A stretch of 64,000 nucleotides of DNA. It comes from Calothrix sp. NIES-3974 (GTDB lineage Bacteria > Cyanobacteriota > Cyanobacteriia > Cyanobacteriales > Nostocaceae). The stretch is from positions 496,001 to 560,000 of the forward strand of contig NZ_AP018254.1 in the NCBI RefSeq assembly GCF_002368395.1, given 5' to 3'. Numbering within the stretch: the first letter of the stretch is position 1; every line of letters begins with the position of its first letter. Positions 8,251 to 17,773 of the stretch are shown in pieces. The notes under the pieces were generated by a model. The model was given only the letters and a program-made list of their open reading frames with translations. It was not told the origin of the DNA and searched no databases. The position numbers and the translations under genes are program-made.

Positions 8251-9450
8251 TCACGGACTGTTATTTTGAGGGGATAAATAGCCTTCAATCAACAAATCAG
8301 AAGCGATCGCTCGCACTGTGATATCGTGTAAATTCAAAGCCTGGGTCATTTGTGTCAAACCTAAATCGCCAACAGGTGTAGGTGTATGACTGTTCCCACC
8401 AATGATTTTCGGAGCAATAAAGGCGAGAATTTTTTGGATTGAACCATCAGCGATCGCTTTTGCCGCCAACTGTCCACCACATTCCCACAATACATTACAA
8501 AATCCCCGTTCATAGAAATATTGCATCACATTCCCTGGAGTTAGGGGAGTTAAATTAACTACTTCCACCCCCGAAGCTTCTAACTGACCCCGTAAACCTG
8601 AATTCGCAGTAGGCTCTGTTAACACCAAAGTAGCAGCTTCCTCCGTTTGCCACAAATGAGCATCCACAGGTAAATCTAAAGTCCGACTCATCACCACCCG
8701 CAAGGGATTCCGCTTACCAACTTGATGGCTAGTTAAATAGGGATTATCCTTCCTCACCGTATTCCCCCCCACCACCACTGCATCACAGCCAACACGAATT
8801 TCATGGACAACTTTGCGTGTCTCCGGACTTGTCACCCAAGCACTATGACCCGTCGTGGTCGCAATTTTCCCATCTAGGGTCATCGCATACTTCAAAATAC
8901 CCAGAGGACGTTGGCACAAAATCCGGTGGACAAACCCCTCATTTAACTTCCGACAAGCCGCTTCCTCCACCCCAACAACCACCTCAATCCCCGCATCCCG
9001 TAAAGTTTTAATCCCCCCACCCGCAACCAACGGATTGGGATCCACCATCCCCACCACGACCTTAGCCACACCAGCCTTCACCAAAGCCTGGGAACAGGGG
9101 GGAGTCCGACCATAATGATTACAGGGTTCTAAACTCACATAAACCGTTGCACCACGAGCCAATTCCCCCGCAGAACGCAGTGCAAACACCTCCGCATGGG
9201 GTTCCCCAGCTTTGGGATGAAAACCCTCCCCCACCACCTTACCATCCCGCACAACCACCGCACCCACCATCGGATTGGGAGAAGTACATCCCTTTGCCTT
9301 TAACGCCAACTCCAAACACCTTCGCATCATCGCGCGGTCAAAATCCGTACCCACCCCCGACCCAGAGTCAGAAGGAGGTAAATCAATCGATTCCCCATTC
9401 AACGACAACCGCCAAGCATCAGCAGCTAAAAACAGTGAAGATGTATCCAT
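8251..9450 (-). CDS. ribD: Bifunctional riboflavin biosynthesis deaminase/reductase RibD
   Basis: A 399-residue enzyme for two early steps of riboflavin synthesis: deamination of the pyrimidine formed from GTP, then NADPH-dependent reduction of its ribosyl group. The deaminase domain has the zinc site and catalytic Glu in PHAEVFAL (His85, Glu87) plus Cys110 and Cys119 in PCNHYGRTPPC. The reductase domain follows from about residue 185 (RPLGILKYAMTLDGKIAT) to the end (KIIGGNS near the C-terminus). The N-terminal 35 or so residues before TDFDRAMMRRCLELA are longer than I expect for the family, so the true start may lie downstream of 9450, though before the MM pair at residues 41-42. It stands alone. 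Confidence 0.95.
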   Translation of the reverse strand: MDTSSLFLAADAWRLSLNGESIDLPPSDSGSGVGTDFDRAMMRRCLELALKAKGCTSPNPMVGAVVVRDGKVVGEGFHPKAGEPHAEVFALRSAGELARGATVYVSLEPCNHYGRTPPCSQALVKAGVAKVVVGMVDPNPLVAGGGIKTLRDAGIEVVVGVEEAACRKLNEGFVHRILCQRPLGILKYAMTLDGKIATTTGHSAWVTSPETRKVVHEIRVGCDAVVVGGNTVRKDNPYLTSHQVGKRNPLRVVMSRTLDLPVDAHLWQTEEAATLVLTEPTANSGLRGQLEASGVEVVNLTPLTPGNVMQYFYERGFCNVLWECGGQLAAKAIADGSIQKILAFIAPKIIGGNSHTPTPVGDLGLTQMTQALNLHDITVRAIASDLLIEGYLSPQNNSP

Positions 9451-9545
9451 AATCCCAAGGTCGTGAATAACTATTAATTCTAATGCCTAAATCGCAGTCC
9501 AAACTGTTTCCGGTGACAGGGAGTTTTGGATTTTGGATTTAAGTA

Positions 9546-9836
9546 GGGTTTGTAGAAAAAGTCTTTTAGTGAGGGTGGAGAATAGGGAGAGACGCGACAT
9601 GTCGCGTCTGTACTCTCCAAGGAAAAATCAGCTTTATAACCCCATGTCCAGAGTCAGGACGATAGACAAAATAGTGATAATTAATACCTGACAAACATCC
9701 TCTTAGTAAGGATAAAGAACAGGGAATCGGCAGAGACGCTACATAACATATCGCGTCTTTGCCGACTCCTCCCAATTCCCCACTCCCAAAAAAACAATAA
9801 GTTAAGTATTAAAAGCGACTTTTAAAACAACCTCTT
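9546..9836. repeat. Composite of inverted-repeat element fragments
   Basis: 9594-9705 is the reverse complement of half of the family F element at 27910-28085, including its end ACATCCTCTTA. 9706-9836 ends in AAACAACCTCTTA and carries the opposite end of the same family. 9546-9590 matches the left part of the 3106-3350 element. Two GAGACG palindromes are included (near 9589-9609 and 9733-9760). This looks like several insertions and deletions at one site. Confidence 0.6.
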
Positions 9837-10468
9837 ACGGATACGTGCAAGGTTGTCGGAGAAAACGCCATTGGACATCTATGGATTAAAAACCCTTACA
9901 TCGCAACATCTTCCAACATTTATATCTTTCAGTTGTTGGCGATAAAACCAATCTCCTGTTTCCCTCCCATTCCCTCCTATTCCCCATCCAAAATCTCCAA
10001 ATCTCCTGTCACCTTTTATTTTGACGGCAAACACGACCTACAGATTACGGTTGTTGCGAATTACTTAATGTATTAATTCTCATACATTAGACAGAGTAAA
10101 TGAAATTAATATGTGTGACCGCAAAACATAAGCACAGGTTGAACCGACCAATCCCAGGTTCGGGAAACCACCCTTCATGGACAAGGCTGCATCGGCCCAG
10201 TATATATAACAGCATAGCCGTGGGTTTTACCCCAAGCATTGCCAATCCAAAACTAATCTAGCTGCACAGGCTGATTTTTTCAGATCGGCAGGTTCAAGCA
10301 TTTAGTCTTTATTTGCCATCTCAATTTGGAAGTAAGATTGCGAGTGAACAACAGATTGACAGAATTCTGAATTAGGAAGACTTCTGCAATCTTAAACCTC
10401 AAATCCCAAATCCAAAATGGCATTAACTCCCATTGAATTTTTTGTAGTAAACGGAGCCAGCACCTACA
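9837..10468. other. Long leader and intergenic region upstream of dnaK
   Basis: No ORF of note. The 330 bp closest to dnaK contain the AT-rich stretch CAGTATATATAACAG at 10198-10212, but I could not assign a promoter with confidence. No CIRCE operator (TTAGCACTC-N9-GAGTGCTAA) was seen. A purine-rich GGAG about 10 bases before the ATG is a plausible ribosome binding site. Confidence 0.5.
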
Positions 10469-12370
10469 ATGGCAAAAGTAGTTGGAATTGACTTAGGTAC
10501 AACTAACTCCTGCGTAGCAGTAATGGAAGGTGGTAAACCCACGGTTATTGCTAACGCAGAAGGTTTTCGGACAACACCCTCGGTTGTGGCGTTTGCCAAA
10601 AATGGCGATACCTTGGTTGGTCAAATCGCCAAGCGTCAAGCCGTAATGAACCCCGAAAATACTTTCTATTCGGTCAAACGCTTTATTGGTCGCAAATACG
10701 AAGAAGTTACAAACGAAACTACAGAAGTTTCCTATAAAGTCATCCGCAGTGGTGATAATGTTAAATTAGATTGTCCTGGTGCTGGAAAACAATTTGCACC
10801 GGAAGAAATTTCTGCCAAAGTTTTACGTAAACTTGTAGAAGATGCAAGTAAGTATTTGGGTGAAACCGTCACCCAAGCGGTAATTACTGTACCTGCTTAT
10901 TTCAACGACTCCCAGCGTCAAGCCACCAAGGATGCAGGTAAAATTGCCGGGATTGAAGTTCTGAGAATTATCAACGAACCCACAGCAGCTTCCTTGGCTT
11001 ACGGTTTTGATAAGAAGAGTAACGAGACTATTCTCGTATTTGACCTTGGTGGTGGTACCTTTGACGTATCAATTTTGGAAGTTGGTGACGGTGTTTTTGA
11101 AGTATTAGCCACTTCCGGTGATACCCACCTAGGTGGTGACGATTTTGACAAAAAAATCGTTGATTATTTGGCGGAAGAATTTAAAAAACAGGAAGGTATT
11201 GACCTACGTAAAGACCGTCAAGCCCTACAAAGGTTAACGGAAGCAGCAGAGAAAGCCAAAATTGAACTTTCTAGCGTTACTCAAGCGGAAATTAACCTAC
11301 CATTTATCACCGCAACTCAAGACGGTCCCAAGCACTTAGAAATGGTGCTAACTAGAGCCAAATTTGAAGAACTCTGTTCCGACTTGATTGACCGTTGTCG
11401 TGTTCCCGTAGAAAACGCCCTGCGTGATGCTAAACTCAGCAAAGACAGCATCGATGAAGTGGTTTTAGTGGGTGGTTCCACCCGGATTCCCGCAGTCCAA
11501 CAGTTAGTTAAAAACATGTTGGGTAAGGAACCCAACCAAACCGTCAACCCCGATGAAGTAGTTGCAGTTGGTGCAGCCATTCAAGCTGGTGTGTTAGCGG
11601 GTGATGTTACAGGTATTCTGTTATTAGACGTGACTCCCTTGTCCTTGGGTGTGGAAACCTTGGGTGGAGTGATGACCAAAATTATTCCTCGCAACACCAC
11701 CATCCCCACCAAGAAATCCGAGGTCTTTTCCACCGCAGTCGATGGACAAACCAACGTGGAAATTCACGTTCTCCAAGGGGAACGGGAAATGGCTGCCGAC
11801 AACAAGAGCTTGGGAACCTTCCGTTTAGATGGAATTCCTCCCGCACCCCGTGGTGTACCGCAAATCGAAGTTGTGTTTGATATCGATGCTAACGGTATCT
11901 TGAACGTTACCGCAAAGGATAAGGGTACTGGTAAAGAGCAATCCATCAGTATTACCGGTGCTTCCACCTTGGATAAAGCTGATGTGGAACGAATGGTACG
12001 GGATGCAGAGCAAAATGCTGCTGCTGACAAAGAACGTCGGGAAAAAATCGACCGCAAAAACCAAGCTGATTCCCTTGCATACCAAGCGGAGAAACAAATT
12101 CAAGAGCTTGGTGACAAAGTTCCCGCAGCCGACAAAGAGAAAATTAACGGTTTAGTCAAAGAACTCAAGGATGCGGTGGCAAAAGAGGACGACGACACCA
12201 TCAAGCGGCTAATGCCGGAATTACAACAGGCATTATTCCAAGTTGGTAGCAATATTTACCAACAACAGGGAACTGGTGATGCTGGAACTGATGGTTCTAG
12301 TGCAGGTAGTACCGGTTCTACTTCCGGTGGTGACGATGTGATTGATGCGGATTTTACGGAAACCAAGTAG
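10469..12370 (+). CDS. dnaK: Hsp70 chaperone DnaK (DnaK2-like)
   Basis: A 633-residue cytoplasmic Hsp70. The nucleotide-binding domain starts [17 protein letters not shown] and has the phosphate and adenosine motifs [15 protein letters not shown] and [11 protein letters not shown]. The linker [13 protein letters not shown] leads into the substrate-binding domain and helical lid. The tail is Gly/Ser/Thr-rich and ends [12 protein letters not shown], like the acidic terminal motif of main cyanobacterial DnaK2 proteins. It binds unfolded clients with DnaJ and GrpE, neither of which is adjacent. Length is full. A strong terminator follows the stop. No heat-shock operator was recognised upstream. 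Confidence 0.98.
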   Translation: MAKVVGIDLGTTNSCVAVMEGGKPTVIANAEGFRTTPSVVAFAKNGDTLVGQIAKRQAVMNPENTFYSVKRFIGRKYEEVTNETTEVSYKVIRSGDNVKLDCPGAGKQFAPEEISAKVLRKLVEDASKYLGETVTQAVITVPAYFNDSQRQATKDAGKIAGIEVLRIINEPTAASLAYGFDKKSNETILVFDLGGGTFDVSILEVGDGVFEVLATSGDTHLGGDDFDKKIVDYLAEEFKKQEGIDLRKDRQALQRLTEAAEKAKIELSSVTQAEINLPFITATQDGPKHLEMVLTRAKFEELCSDLIDRCRVPVENALRDAKLSKDSIDEVVLVGGSTRIPAVQQLVKNMLGKEPNQTVNPDEVVAVGAAIQAGVLAGDVTGILLLDVTPLSLGVETLGGVMTKIIPRNTTIPTKKSEVFSTAVDGQTNVEIHVLQGEREMAADNKSLGTFRLDGIPPAPRGVPQIEVVFDIDANGILNVTAKDKGTGKEQSISITGASTLDKADVERMVRDAEQNAAADKERREKIDRKNQADSLAYQAEKQIQELGDKVPAADKEKINGLVKELKDAVAKEDDDTIKRLMPELQQALFQVGSNIYQQQGTGDAGTDGSSAGSTGSTSGGDDVIDADFTETK

Positions 12371-12395
12371 AAATTAGTGATTTTTGATAGTCTTG

Positions 12396-12420
12396 AAGGC
12401 GCGATCGCTCGCGCCTTTTT
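12396..12420 (+). terminator. Intrinsic terminator of dnaK
   Basis: The GC-rich stem GGCGCGA / TCGCGCC is followed by TTTTTG, 26 bp after the stop. The loop and inner stem contain the HIP1 octamer GCGATCGC, so a HIP1 site has become part of the terminator hairpin. Confidence 0.85.
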
Positions 12421-12617
12421 GTTTTGGGGAAATTCAACCTCATACCTATTCAAAAATATTTGCAATAATTTCAGACGTGATATATCGCGTCTTAATTACA
12501 GGCAATCTTCATGGAGAATAGGTGTAAATTCCGTTGGTGGGAATAGGTGGGGAGGTGCTATCAATGAAAGACATTACATTAATTTATTTCATTGACTAAA
12601 ATCCCAATTATTTGGAT

Positions 12618-14762
12618 ATGAAACCGAATTTACCACCTATTTTCCTTATTAGTAGCCTATTTATTTCCAGTTTTGCCCCCTTAATAGCTATTCATCCAGC
12701 GATCGCGCAAACAAATCCATCCCCGTCGGAGGAATTATTTTACACCTTCAAAGGGGAAAAAATCCGACTCAGACAACGCCAAGATGCGATCGCGGTTGCG
12801 TTTAAGCAGGTGACAACCAGGGGAACTAGTTCTAGTTCTCCTTTGATTTTTCAGTTGGAGCAGGATTTGCAGAAAACGGGGGTGCGAGGGGGTGGGAGTA
12901 AACCGCAGGTGAGTTCTTTGGGGACAAATTACGCAATTGTGAATATTCCCAGGGGTGTAAGTGTTAGTACCATTCAAGCTAATATCCAACAGCAACCCTA
13001 CGTCCAAGGAACCTTACCCGTACTCACACGGGAAAATTCCCAGGAAACCATCGTTTTACCCCAGGAAATAATTCTGCGCTTTGCACCGGAAATGAGTCAA
13101 CGCGATCGCGATCGCATTCTCGCGGAACATGACCTCAAGCTGGTTCGCAGTTTACGCTATGCCAAAAATTTTTATCTGGTTCGACCAAACAACTCAATTG
13201 GTACAAGAATTTTAGGTCTTTCCGAAAAACTGGGTCAAATTAGGGGTGTTAGTTCTGCAACACCCAATTTTATTCAGTCGGTTCCCACTTCACCTGTTCG
13301 ACTTGATAGTATTTTCGGTCGCTCCCGATCTGCAAACAAGCAATTAAAAACCAGTAAAAGTATTCTCCCGGCAGAAGATTATTTAGGTTTTCAATGGCAT
13401 CTTGATAGTACCCCTCTGCAACAGTGTCTACAACAGAATGCTTCTTTGGAGCAACTTCCTGATTGTCTCAAAAGTAAATCTTCCCGTGACCAGGGAAAAA
13501 ATGTCAGTCAACGTACTGACTTGCGAGTTAAGGAAGCTTGGGTACGCAGTCCTAACAAGGGTAAGGATGTAGTTGTCGCGGTGATCGACAGTTTAATCCA
13601 GTGGAATCACCCAGACTTACAGGCTAACCTACACACCATCACTGCTGCTGATCAATGTCCTGGGGAAAAACACGGTTGGGATTTTTCTGAACCACCCCCC
13701 CTCAATAATCCTAACCCCTGTGCAATTGGTGACAACGACACCCGCGCTAACCCTTTGGAATTAACTATCCTCAAACGCAGGTTTCAAGAAACATTTCAGT
13801 TATCGGACGCGGAATTTCTTGCTCGCTATCCCCGGTATGCGGAAGCTGTGAGGGGATATTTTCCCGGTATATCTCCTAGGGCAGCAGCAGCTAAACTACG
13901 GGAATATTTCCGTCTGGAAATTGGTAGCGAATATCACGGTACCTGGGTAAGTGGGGTAATTGCGGCAAAACCCAGCACCTCCCAAGGATTAATTGGAGTC
14001 GCACCTAACGCCAAGATTGTACCAGTAAGAGTATTCGGTCTGAATGGTAGTATTTTTATCGAATCTTACTTAGAAGCCCTAGCCTATGCAGCAGCAAGGG
14101 GTGCAGATGTCATTAATTTGAGTTTAGGGGCAATGATGCCTAATGATAGCGAACAGCAGCTAATTCAACAAATCCTCCAGGAAAAACCCAATTTAGTTAT
14201 AGTTGCTTCATCGGGAAACAGTAATTATCCCCAAGTCGGCTTTCCTGCGGGTTATGATGGGGTACTATCGGTCGGTGCAAGCAACTTACAGGGAAATCGT
14301 GCTGCCTATAGTAACTATGGTATTGGTTTAGACGTGATTGCACCCGGTGGAGATATCGAAACACCAGGTTGGTTTGGTGGAATTGCGACTACAGGGGGTA
14401 CGTGGATGGAAGCATATTGGCAAGGTTTACCAGCTGCGCAACAGCGTTGGGGTCCGGTTATCGATAATCGTGGTCGGTATTGGTGGGTACAGGGTACGTC
14501 ATTTTCCGCACCTGCTGTATCTGGAGTTGTGGCTTTGATGAAGGGTGAAGACAGGAAGAAAACCCTGAACCGCGATCGCATTTTGCAAATCCTTCAGTCT
14601 ACAGCTAGTTATCAACCTTTAACTCTGACACCTCAAGAGGTTGAACAATATCAAATGTTGAAACAACGGGGTTTGGTTCAGTCTGCGGAGGATGCTCAAC
14701 GCTTTTTCTTTGGTCGGGGTTTAATTAATGCTGAAGCTGCTGTGGATGCGGTGGTTAGGTAA
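12618..14762 (+). CDS. Secreted subtilisin-like serine peptidase (S8)
   Basis: A 714-residue protease counted from the ATG at 12618; a TTG two codons earlier is a less likely start. The N-terminal signal peptide (LISSLFISSFAPLIAIHPAIAQ) ends in an A-x-A-type cleavage site. A propeptide-like region of about 270 residues precedes the S8 domain. Counted from the TTG at 12612, the triad is Asp326 (VAVIDSL), His442 (YHGTWVSGVIA) and Ser630 (GTSFSAPAVSG), with the oxyanion Asn in SSGNSN. The Asp-His spacing of 116 residues is much longer than usual and includes a helical, charged insert (LTILKRRFQETFQLSDAE). It lies 183 bp before a secreted TPR-CHAT gene in the same orientation. The substrate is unknown. 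Confidence 0.94.
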   Translation: MKPNLPPIFLISSLFISSFAPLIAIHPAIAQTNPSPSEELFYTFKGEKIRLRQRQDAIAVAFKQVTTRGTSSSSPLIFQLEQDLQKTGVRGGGSKPQVSSLGTNYAIVNIPRGVSVSTIQANIQQQPYVQGTLPVLTRENSQETIVLPQEIILRFAPEMSQRDRDRILAEHDLKLVRSLRYAKNFYLVRPNNSIGTRILGLSEKLGQIRGVSSATPNFIQSVPTSPVRLDSIFGRSRSANKQLKTSKSILPAEDYLGFQWHLDSTPLQQCLQQNASLEQLPDCLKSKSSRDQGKNVSQRTDLRVKEAWVRSPNKGKDVVVAVIDSLIQWNHPDLQANLHTITAADQCPGEKHGWDFSEPPPLNNPNPCAIGDNDTRANPLELTILKRRFQETFQLSDAEFLARYPRYAEAVRGYFPGISPRAAAAKLREYFRLEIGSEYHGTWVSGVIAAKPSTSQGLIGVAPNAKIVPVRVFGLNGSIFIESYLEALAYAAARGADVINLSLGAMMPNDSEQQLIQQILQEKPNLVIVASSGNSNYPQVGFPAGYDGVLSVGASNLQGNRAAYSNYGIGLDVIAPGGDIETPGWFGGIATTGGTWMEAYWQGLPAAQQRWGPVIDNRGRYWWVQGTSFSAPAVSGVVALMKGEDRKKTLNRDRILQILQSTASYQPLTLTPQEVEQYQMLKQRGLVQSAEDAQRFFFGRGLINAEAAVDAVVR

Positions 14763-14854
14763 AGAATGCAGGATACAGGTGGGGTGTTGCTGCATTTGGG
14801 GATGAATTATATTTTTTACGTTTTATAATCAAACCCAAATCATCGTTGTGTCGT

Positions 14855-14902
14855 GTAGAGACGCGATATATCGCGTCTCTACTACTACGATATATCGCGT
14901 CT
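14855..14902. repeat. Paired GTAGAGACG palindromes upstream of the TPR-CHAT gene
   Basis: A 28-base perfect palindrome (14855-14882: arms GTAGAGACG, core CGATATATCG) is followed at once by a second partial copy ending in CGATATATCGCGTCTAC. They lie 44-91 bp before the TPR-CHAT start codon, within its likely leader. Confidence 0.8.
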
Positions 14903-14945
14903 ACATCGTGTCCATACAAATAAAATTTTTGGGAATTAAAACAAC

Positions 14946-17417
14946 ATGTTTAAATGGAATTTGATATTGATTTTCCTCCCATTATTCCTAGGAAATTCTC
15001 TGCCTGGATATGCCCAAAATTTTATATCTATTAATCCCAGAGAAGCGATATATCGCGTCTCTGTTGCCAACAATCGCCAACAATCGGCTGACACAGCTTT
15101 AAGAAAAGGCATAGAATTGATGGAAAAAAATGTGTTTTTGGCAGCCCAGGGGGAGTTGGAACAGGCGCTAAAAATATATACACAAAACGGAGATAAACAG
15201 GGACAAACTGAGGCTTTAATTCAATTAGCAACCCTGAATTTTTATCAAGAAAAATTTTGGCAAGCCCAACAGTTTATTAATCAAGCCGAATCCACCATTG
15301 ATAGAACTAGCAATAACCAACAAAGACAAAGATTATTGACAATTCAAGGTTTAATATCCCTAGAAACTGGAGAATACTTAAAAGGACTCAATTATCTCCA
15401 AAGAGCAGAAACCGGAATCCGTGATATTGCAGCTAGCAACCTCAATCGAATCGGTTTGGGAATGGCTTACAGATACTTAGGGTGGTATCAAAAATCGCAG
15501 CTTTATTTGGAATTAGCAGTGCGATCGCCTGGGAATCAAAACCGTCGAGCCTTGGCTTTAAACACTTTGGGTGATGTGCTGTTTGACCTGGGAAACTACG
15601 AACCCGCCGTTGAAAAGTATCAACAGGCACTATCCACCTATTTATCAGTTGGTAATCGTTTGGGTGCTGCTCGCGCTCAGAGAAACTTGGCTAAGATCAA
15701 GTTGATTTTAGGGCAAACCCCAGCTGCACAAAAATTATACGCAGAAGCAGAACAACAAGCCAAGGCAATTGGTGCAACAGGTTTACAAGTAGTAATATTA
15801 AATGAATTGGGGTTAGTTTATTTACAAACAGGAAATAAAACCAAAGCTTTAGAAAACCTTCAACAAGCTTTAGCGATTACTCGACGGGAGCGCATCACTC
15901 CTGTGGTCAGTTTAATTAACCTGGGTTTTTATTATCGCTCCCAAAAACAGTATGAACAAGCCATTAACTATTATGAACAAGGATTAGCCTGGGCGAAAAA
16001 AAATGGCGATCGCCTCAACGAAACCAAAGCATTAAACGCTCTAGGGGAAACCCAATTAGAAATGAAACAGCTACCCCAAGCGATCGCGACTTTGCAACGA
16101 GGAATAAGTGTTTTTGAATCCTTACGTCCGGGACTACGGGATGAACAAAAAATTTCCCTGTTTGAAACCCAATCCTATGCCTACGGACTGTTACAAACCG
16201 CTCTCATCGCCAAGGGTGACGTGAAAACAGCTTTGAGTGTAGCCGAAAAAGCCAGAGCCAGAGCCTTTGCCGAACAATTAGCCATTCGCCTTTCCCAATC
16301 CCATTCTACCCCAATTGACCTCACAATTCCCTCTGGGGAGCAAATCCAAGCCACAGCCAAAAAACTCAATTCCACCCTCGTCATCTACTCCATCATTCAC
16401 AACAGTCAAGGACAGGAGCAAAAACTGTTTACCTGGGTAGTCAATCCCCAAGGGGAAATCAAATTTCACTCCCAAGATATCCACCAACTCAACCTTGCAA
16501 ATATAACCCCAGATACAGCGAGTCGCGATCGCGGTTTGACTAGTCTTGTACAACAAACCCGCAATGGAATAGTTAAACGCAACTTTCAGGAACCCAATTC
16601 CATCCATGGGCAAAAAAGTTATCAAATCCTGATACAACCCATCGTCAACCTGCTTCCCCAACAAACCGATGCCAAAATAATCTTTATTCCTCAAGGTTCC
16701 CTGAACCTTGTCCCCTTTGCTGCTCTTGTAGACAATCAAGGCAAATACTTAATCGAAAAATACACAATCTCCACCGCACCTTCACTGCAAATTCTCTCCC
16801 TAATCAATCAAAAACCCCCGCACAAATCCCCCTCTCCACCATTAATTATCGGCAATCCCGAACCAATGCCGCAAGACCTTTCCCCCCTTCCCGGTGCAGA
16901 AGCAGAAGCAAAAGCGATCGCCCAACTTTTGCAAACCTCCGCCATCACCGGAAAAAATGCCACCGAAGCCGAAGTATTGGCAAAATTACCCAGCGCTGGT
17001 ATTATTCACCTAGCAACCCACGGTTTATTCGACGAAAAACAAGGTTTACAAAGTGCATTAGCCCTAGTTTCCTCCCCTGGACAGGATGGGATGCTTACTG
17101 CACTGGAAGTTCTAGATTTAAAATTGCAAGCAGAAATGGCCGTTTTAAGTGCCTGTGACACTGGTCGTGGGCAAATTACGGGAGATGGGGTAGTCGGATT
17201 AGCACGAGCATTCATGGTTGCCGGAGTTCCCAGAGTAATTGTTTCCCTTTGGGCTGTTCCTGATGAACCTACTGCGGAATTAATGAAAGAGTTTTACCAC
17301 CAAAAACTCAATACACCCGATCGAGTCACCGCTCTACGTCAAGCCATGTTAAAAACCATGAAAAAGTATCCTGAACCCGTCAACTGGGCTGCATTTACCC
17401 TGATTGGTCAACACTAA
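14946..17417 (+). CDS. Secreted TPR-repeat CHAT protease-like protein
   Basis: An 823-residue protein. A signal peptide (LILIFLPLFLGNSLPGYAQ) is followed by about ten tetratricopeptide repeats (roughly residues 50-400, e.g. LALNTLGDVLFDLGNYEPAV). A C-terminal CHAT domain (roughly 560-820) is a caspase-like cysteine peptidase fold. The catalytic pair is visible: His692 in HLATHGLFDEKQG and Cys737 in LSACDTGRGQITGDG. CHAT proteins cleave partner proteins in bacterial signalling or death pathways, but most proven cases are cytoplasmic. This one appears exported and follows an exported subtilase, so an envelope proteolytic pathway is possible. A palindromic repeat lies inside the coding sequence just after the signal peptide. 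Confidence 0.94.
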   Translation: MFKWNLILIFLPLFLGNSLPGYAQNFISINPREAIYRVSVANNRQQSADTALRKGIELMEKNVFLAAQGELEQALKIYTQNGDKQGQTEALIQLATLNFYQEKFWQAQQFINQAESTIDRTSNNQQRQRLLTIQGLISLETGEYLKGLNYLQRAETGIRDIAASNLNRIGLGMAYRYLGWYQKSQLYLELAVRSPGNQNRRALALNTLGDVLFDLGNYEPAVEKYQQALSTYLSVGNRLGAARAQRNLAKIKLILGQTPAAQKLYAEAEQQAKAIGATGLQVVILNELGLVYLQTGNKTKALENLQQALAITRRERITPVVSLINLGFYYRSQKQYEQAINYYEQGLAWAKKNGDRLNETKALNALGETQLEMKQLPQAIATLQRGISVFESLRPGLRDEQKISLFETQSYAYGLLQTALIAKGDVKTALSVAEKARARAFAEQLAIRLSQSHSTPIDLTIPSGEQIQATAKKLNSTLVIYSIIHNSQGQEQKLFTWVVNPQGEIKFHSQDIHQLNLANITPDTASRDRGLTSLVQQTRNGIVKRNFQEPNSIHGQKSYQILIQPIVNLLPQQTDAKIIFIPQGSLNLVPFAALVDNQGKYLIEKYTISTAPSLQILSLINQKPPHKSPSPPLIIGNPEPMPQDLSPLPGAEAEAKAIAQLLQTSAITGKNATEAEVLAKLPSAGIIHLATHGLFDEKQGLQSALALVSSPGQDGMLTALEVLDLKLQAEMAVLSACDTGRGQITGDGVVGLARAFMVAGVPRVIVSLWAVPDEPTAELMKEFYHQKLNTPDRVTALRQAMLKTMKKYPEPVNWAAFTLIGQH
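15041..15062. repeat. Palindromic repeat inside the TPR-CHAT coding sequence
   Basis: AGAAGCGATATATCGCGTCT is a copy of the intergenic palindrome family, read in frame as REAIYRVS right after the signal peptide. The same palindrome occurs twice in the leader of this gene, so three copies lie within about 210 bp. Confidence 0.75.
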
Positions 17418-17773
17418 AAAACACTAAATAAAATTCTGCGATCGCCCGGAGAAAAATTGTTTCATTTTCGTGTATCTTCGTCGTCTCCATGCTCTGCCTG
17501 GGAATCCATAGCACAGACCAAGAGCGCTGTATTCCAATACGGTTAGTTCTGAGAGGGTGAAAAACACTATCAAACATTTGCAGAACAAGCTTGTTAGAAT
17601 TAGTCATCGCGACCGGAACCTATCGTCGGGAAGTAATCCCAGAGTTTTTCACGATTACTTCACATATTGAAGAGAAGCACTTATTTTTAACGCCCCACTC
17701 CCCATTCCCTATTTACAAACCTATGAGTTTAAATCTATATATGTAGATTCCCACTCCTTAATTTACCATCCCC
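17418..17773. other. Intergenic region before cinA
   Basis: AT-rich, with short CCCACTCCCCATTCCC-type tracts. No gene, clear terminator or larger repeat is seen. Confidence 0.5.

Noticed and set aside
9147-9452. 101-codon plus-strand frame
   Set aside because: It is antisense to ribD, Pro/His-rich, and explained by codon bias of the opposite strand.
10130-10290. Possible tRNA or structured RNA upstream of dnaK
   Set aside because: A CAGGTTCGGG segment recalls a T-loop, but no cloverleaf with paired acceptor arms could be drawn.
9837-10468. CIRCE heat-shock operator before dnaK
   Set aside because: No TTAGCACTC / GAGTGCTAA inverted repeat is present.
11764-12103. Minus-strand frames inside dnaK
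   Set aside because: Antisense shadows of a strongly conserved gene.
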